Source of the DNA: Hymenopellis radicata
Lineage: Eukaryota > Basidiomycota > Agaricomycetes > Agaricales > Physalacriaceae
Assembly (NCBI GenBank): GCA_015501595.1
Contig: JADNRX010001268.1
Coordinates: 1 to 11,896, forward strand
DNA length: 11,896 nucleotides
Direction: 5' to 3'
Within the stretch, counting starts at the first letter, position 1. Every line of letters starts with the position of its first letter. The notes under the pieces were generated by a model. The model ran no database searches. It was not told the DNA's origin and saw only the letters and a list, made by a program, of their open reading frames with translations. Of the stretch, positions 8,790 through 11,896 are shown piece after piece. Both the position numbers and the translations under genes were made by a program.

Positions 8790-8871
8790 GGCCTGATGGT
8801 CTAGTAGTATGATTCCTTGTTAGGGTTCTGCCGTCTCGAGGAGGTCCCGGGTTCAATTCCCGGTCAGGCCC
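8790..8871 (+). tRNA. tRNA-Pro (anticodon AGG) with a 10-nt intron
   Basis: The acceptor stem GGCCTGA (8790-8796) pairs perfectly with TCAGGCC (8864-8870), with discriminator C at 8871. The D arm is GTC/GAT. The anticodon stem CCTTG (8815-8819) pairs with CGAGG (8837-8841), including one G-U. The loop is TTAGGG, then a probable intron (8826-8835), then T, giving anticodon AGG at 8822-8824, which reads Pro CCU. The T arm is CCGGG-TTCAATT-CCCGG. The A box TGGTCTAGTAG (8797-8807) and B box GGTTCAATTCC (8850-8860) are intact. The intron sits at the canonical 37/38 position. The primary transcript would need tRNA splicing endonuclease. CCA is not encoded, as expected for a eukaryote. Confidence 0.93.
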
Positions 8872-8875
8872 GTAC

Positions 8876-8880
8876 TTTTT
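8876..8880 (+). terminator. RNA polymerase III terminator of tRNA-Pro
   Basis: A TTTTT run begins 5 bases after the discriminator base, the usual stop signal for polymerase III on tRNA genes. Confidence 0.85.
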
Positions 8881-8946
8881 GGCCACAATGGGTTGTTAAC
8901 TCACGTGATGCTGTGTGGCGCACGTTTTCTTCATTCTTTCAGATTA

Positions 8947-9269
8947 GGGTGGTGCAGTAAACCTCCGGGGCGTAGTAACGGTATTGATACCGACCCCTTG
9001 GGAGGCCCTGGTTTTGAAACCGTTAGTAACGGTTTCGATACCGGCACGTGTTTTGAACACGTGATGTGGCGCAGCGGCTCGCCGCCTCATCCCGCCTTGT
9101 CCGCCACTCTCAGCTTCTCTTAGCGCCAGCGCGCCGTCACGTGAATTGATCACGTGCTGGTATCGAAACTACCTCCCGACCCCCCGACAGTTTCAATACC
9201 GTATTGATACTGTTAGTAACCGCAGTAACCGCGAGGTGTATCAAAAACCAAGGGTTTACTTCACCACCC
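8947..9269. mobile_element. 323-bp TA-flanked inverted-repeat element, palindrome-rich
   Basis: The ends GGGTGGTGCAGTAAACC (8947-8963) and GGTTTACTTCACCACCC (9253-9269) are 17-bp inverted repeats with one mismatch. TA flanks each side (8945-8946 and 9270-9271), suggesting a MITE of a TA-targeting family. It has no credible ORF. The interior is packed with palindromes: GAAACCGTTA-G-TAACGGTTTC (9016-9036), CACGTGTT-TTG-AACACGTG (9045-9063), CACGTGA-ATTGA-TCACGTG (9138-9156) and CAATAC-C-GTATTG (9194-9206). It lies 75 bp downstream of the tRNA gene. The terminal sequences differ from those of the copy A element, so it is a separate family. Confidence 0.8.
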
Positions 9270-9271
9270 TA

Positions 9272-9500
9272 TTCTTTCTATCACCCATGCACCGGAATTT
9301 CTTCAGTCTCAAGTCGTTGGAACTTGCAGTCTTAGGGTTTAATCGATTGCCAAAAAATCCTACATCAGAAATCAAGCAAGCGATCTCCATACCAAATACT
9401 TATGATTGAGTGAGGTCCGATAAATAGTTCTTCTGTGACACCTAAACTTACAGTACAACAAAATGAGAAAGCAACGAGACATAAGAAAACATACAACACA
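9272..9500. other. Intergenic, 3' flank of the BAH gene
   Basis: I see no gene, RNA or repeat. The stretch is AT-richer than its neighbours and lies between the end of the inverted-repeat element and the predicted stop of the minus-strand BAH gene. Confidence 0.4.
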
Positions 9501-10761
9501 TCAGATCGCGCCACCACATCTCGGACACGTATACGCCCCCTCTGCATCGACAACTGCTCTCTCCCAGTCAAATGACAACGGCTCGCTCTTCTTCTTCTTG
9601 ACTGACGCGACACTGCTCTTACTCAACTTCCCACCCTTCATATATTTCCCTTTCTTCTTGGATGAACCACCTCTTCAGCATCCACACAACCTGCCGAAAA
9701 GGCAGAATCCTCCAAGGCGTGTAACACTCTCGACCGAGCTTCAGCGACCTCCCGTACGTTCCCAACGACGCCAAAGCGACCGCCACGAACCATGGGTTGG
9801 CTAGCCGCTGTGATAATGTCCTGCCCGAGATCCTGTAGCAGAGACGGATCGAATGCCCCAGTCCTGAGATGAGAGGAGGAAGTGATAATGCGCTGGATGG
9901 CAAGGGCGTCTATTACTGGCGCGCTGATGCTGGACTTGCGCTTACCACGCGTACGATGCGGAAGGGGCGGCGTAGTCGACGGCGACGGAGACGGAGACAG
10001 ACAACGCGCGTGCCACCAGCGCATGCAGTCGGGATTCGGGCACAAATGCATAATCTCGTCCGGTTGATACGCCCCGCATCTGCGCTCGTCCTTCCTTTTC
10101 CGCTTCCTATTACCGGTCTCGCCGTCTGTACATTGGAACGGGAGGGGCCGCGGCAGAATACACCGGGTCCCGCGTTCGTAGTCGTATCTAGTCCAGAAAG
10201 ACTCCGGCTCGATGTAGGGCGGGGAAAGACTCTGTTCCTCGTAGCGCTGGACGGAAACGACGCCGTCAATGGTCCCGTGGTGGATATAGTCAAAGTGGTC
10301 TGAGAATATGCGTTCGTAGGGGCAGTAAGATGAAGGTGATGGGGGGAGGGAGGCGGCGTATGTCTTGACCATAGGTGCCAGGTCAGCTGGCGAGTAGAAC
10401 CATTGAACTTTGACCCAGACGTTGTGGGTATCGATGGATGGAGAACGAATAGAGCGGACACGGGCTATCCAGAAGTCAGCGGTATCTGTTGGTGACTCTG
10501 GGGGTAGAACAAGGACGCTAAATAAAAGCACGATTAGATTGGGAAGGCGAAACGAGTCTGATCATACAAATCTCCTTTCTTCACCTCTTGGCTCTTGTCG
10601 TCTGGGTCGGTTGTCACAACAAAGCGTCCATACTCGTCCCAAGACTCGAACTCTTCCTCTGTTGGTGTCCCATCTGCCCGCAATTCTTGGAATTCCTTTC
10701 CTCTCGATACTTTATGCGATTTAGGTTTGGCCGTCAGCCTGACCCGTTTACGAGGAGACAT
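9501..10761 (-). CDS. BAH-domain protein with PHD-like zinc cluster
   Basis: It starts at ATG 10761 (CACCATG, MSPRKRVRL, a basic N terminus). A 50-nt intron, 10518-10567 (GTATGA, CTAATC branch, TTTAG), joins KKGD to FVLVLPP. The BAH module spans about residues 62-180, with WIARVRSI, VWVKVQWFYSPADL and SDHFDYIHHGTIDGV. BAH domains bind nucleosomes or partner proteins, so a nuclear chromatin role is likely. A zinc-binding cluster follows: C212, C224, C229, H234, C237 in a PHD-like arrangement that looks incomplete. A later block reads QPMVRGGRFGVVGNV. The open frame stops at 9638 (357 residues), but another frame continues with SEPLSFDWERAVVD and CPRCGGAI up to TGA at 9501-9503, which resembles the usual end of this family. 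An intron at about 9602-9690 would link them (373 residues), as would removal of about 20 bases (9671-9690). The 3' structure is unresolved. Confidence 0.8.
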
Positions 10762-11066
10762 GGTGAGGGTAGATTGTGATTCACTGGGAGATGAAAGGAT
10801 CCAGCTCGAGTTATCAAGCAGAAGTAGTCGGTGTCCAAGTCGTGAACATCATCGTCGGGGAAAGAACGGCGATGAGTGTTCTGTTCAGACTTGTGATCGA
10901 TCACTGACGACCCTGAGTTCACTAATCAGGACAATTTGGACATTTCAGCCCTCTGAGCTCTGTCGTCTTGTACTCAGACGTATGACATTTCTATGTAAGC
11001 TAATATACATTCCATTGTGTCCGTTTATTTTTTGCGTTCTAACAAGCCACCAGCGTATCGAAACGA
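10762..11066. other. Intergenic between PGM and the BAH gene
   Basis: This 305-bp spacer holds the 3' UTR of phosphoglucomutase and the promoter of the BAH gene, both on the minus strand. Small open frames on either strand have no recognisable content. Confidence 0.5.
11024..11029 (-). promoter_or_regulatory. Candidate polyadenylation signal AATAAA for PGM
   Basis: AATAAA on the minus strand lies 37 bases after the predicted phosphoglucomutase stop codon, a suitable place for a 3' processing signal. Fungal signals are loose, so this is suggestive only. Confidence 0.4.

Positions 11067-11896
<830 letters not shown>

Larger units (their letters stand above)
7050..8822. repeat. Segmental duplication, copy B
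   Basis: Direct-orientation partner of 4680-6703. It lacks the 251-bp element and the tandem duplication found in copy A. It continues without a break into the complete tRNA-Pro gene, so B probably keeps the original junction and A carries the truncated one. Bases about 8375-8460, including an A-rich run near 8441-8456, do not match copy A. Confidence 0.83.

Noticed and set aside
8945..9345. TTAGGG strings as telomeric repeat
   Set aside because: Only isolated copies (near 8944 and 9331) with no tandem array; one is part of the element end.
9869..10303. 144-codon plus-strand open frame rich in Arg
   Set aside because: It is antisense to the BAH/zinc-cluster coding region, where Lys/Arg/Ser-rich codons create open complementary frames; it shows no domain.
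9913..10461. 182-codon minus-strand frame
   Set aside because: This is the alternate frame of the same strand as the BAH exon; the BAH frame carries recognisable motifs and this one is low-complexity.

Overview
The window reads as nuclear DNA of a filamentous basidiomycete, most likely an Agaricomycete. The evidence is short GT-AG introns of about 50-64 nt with CTRAY-like branch points, a seven-transmembrane family typical of mushrooms, a BAH/PHD-type chromatin protein, a eukaryotic phosphoglucomutase, and a polymerase III tRNA gene with a small anticodon-loop intron. No operons, Shine-Dalgarno sites or prokaryotic defence genes are present. The assignment rests on recognition of families and gene structure, without a database search.

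Layout: 1-2200 is gene-poor, with one doubtful acidic ORF (373-933) and traces of a possible decayed gene (about 1193-1772). An intact five-exon 7TM gene lies on the + strand at 2214-3602. A two-exon gene for a small charged protein of unknown function follows at 3982-4652. From about 4680 to 8822 there is a direct segmental duplication: copy A 4680-6703 and copy B 7050-8822. Each copy carries on the - strand a broken relative of the same 7TM family. Copy A was later interrupted by a 251-bp TA-flanked inverted-repeat element, and copy B keeps the empty site. Copy B runs into a complete tRNA-Pro(AGG) gene (8790-8871), while copy A stops inside the anticodon loop of the same tRNA. A second TA-flanked, palindrome-rich element occupies 8947-9269.

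The right third is conserved housekeeping territory on the - strand: a BAH-domain protein with a PHD-like zinc cluster (about 9501-10761) and the 3' part of phosphoglucomutase (11067 to beyond the window end). The left and middle parts look like a fast-evolving 7TM gene cluster with gene birth and decay and non-autonomous transposons. The genes do not form an obvious pathway. I see no convincing new multi-gene system. The most informative features are the dated transposon insertion, the duplication breakpoint within a tRNA, and an unresolved reading-frame break in the BAH gene.
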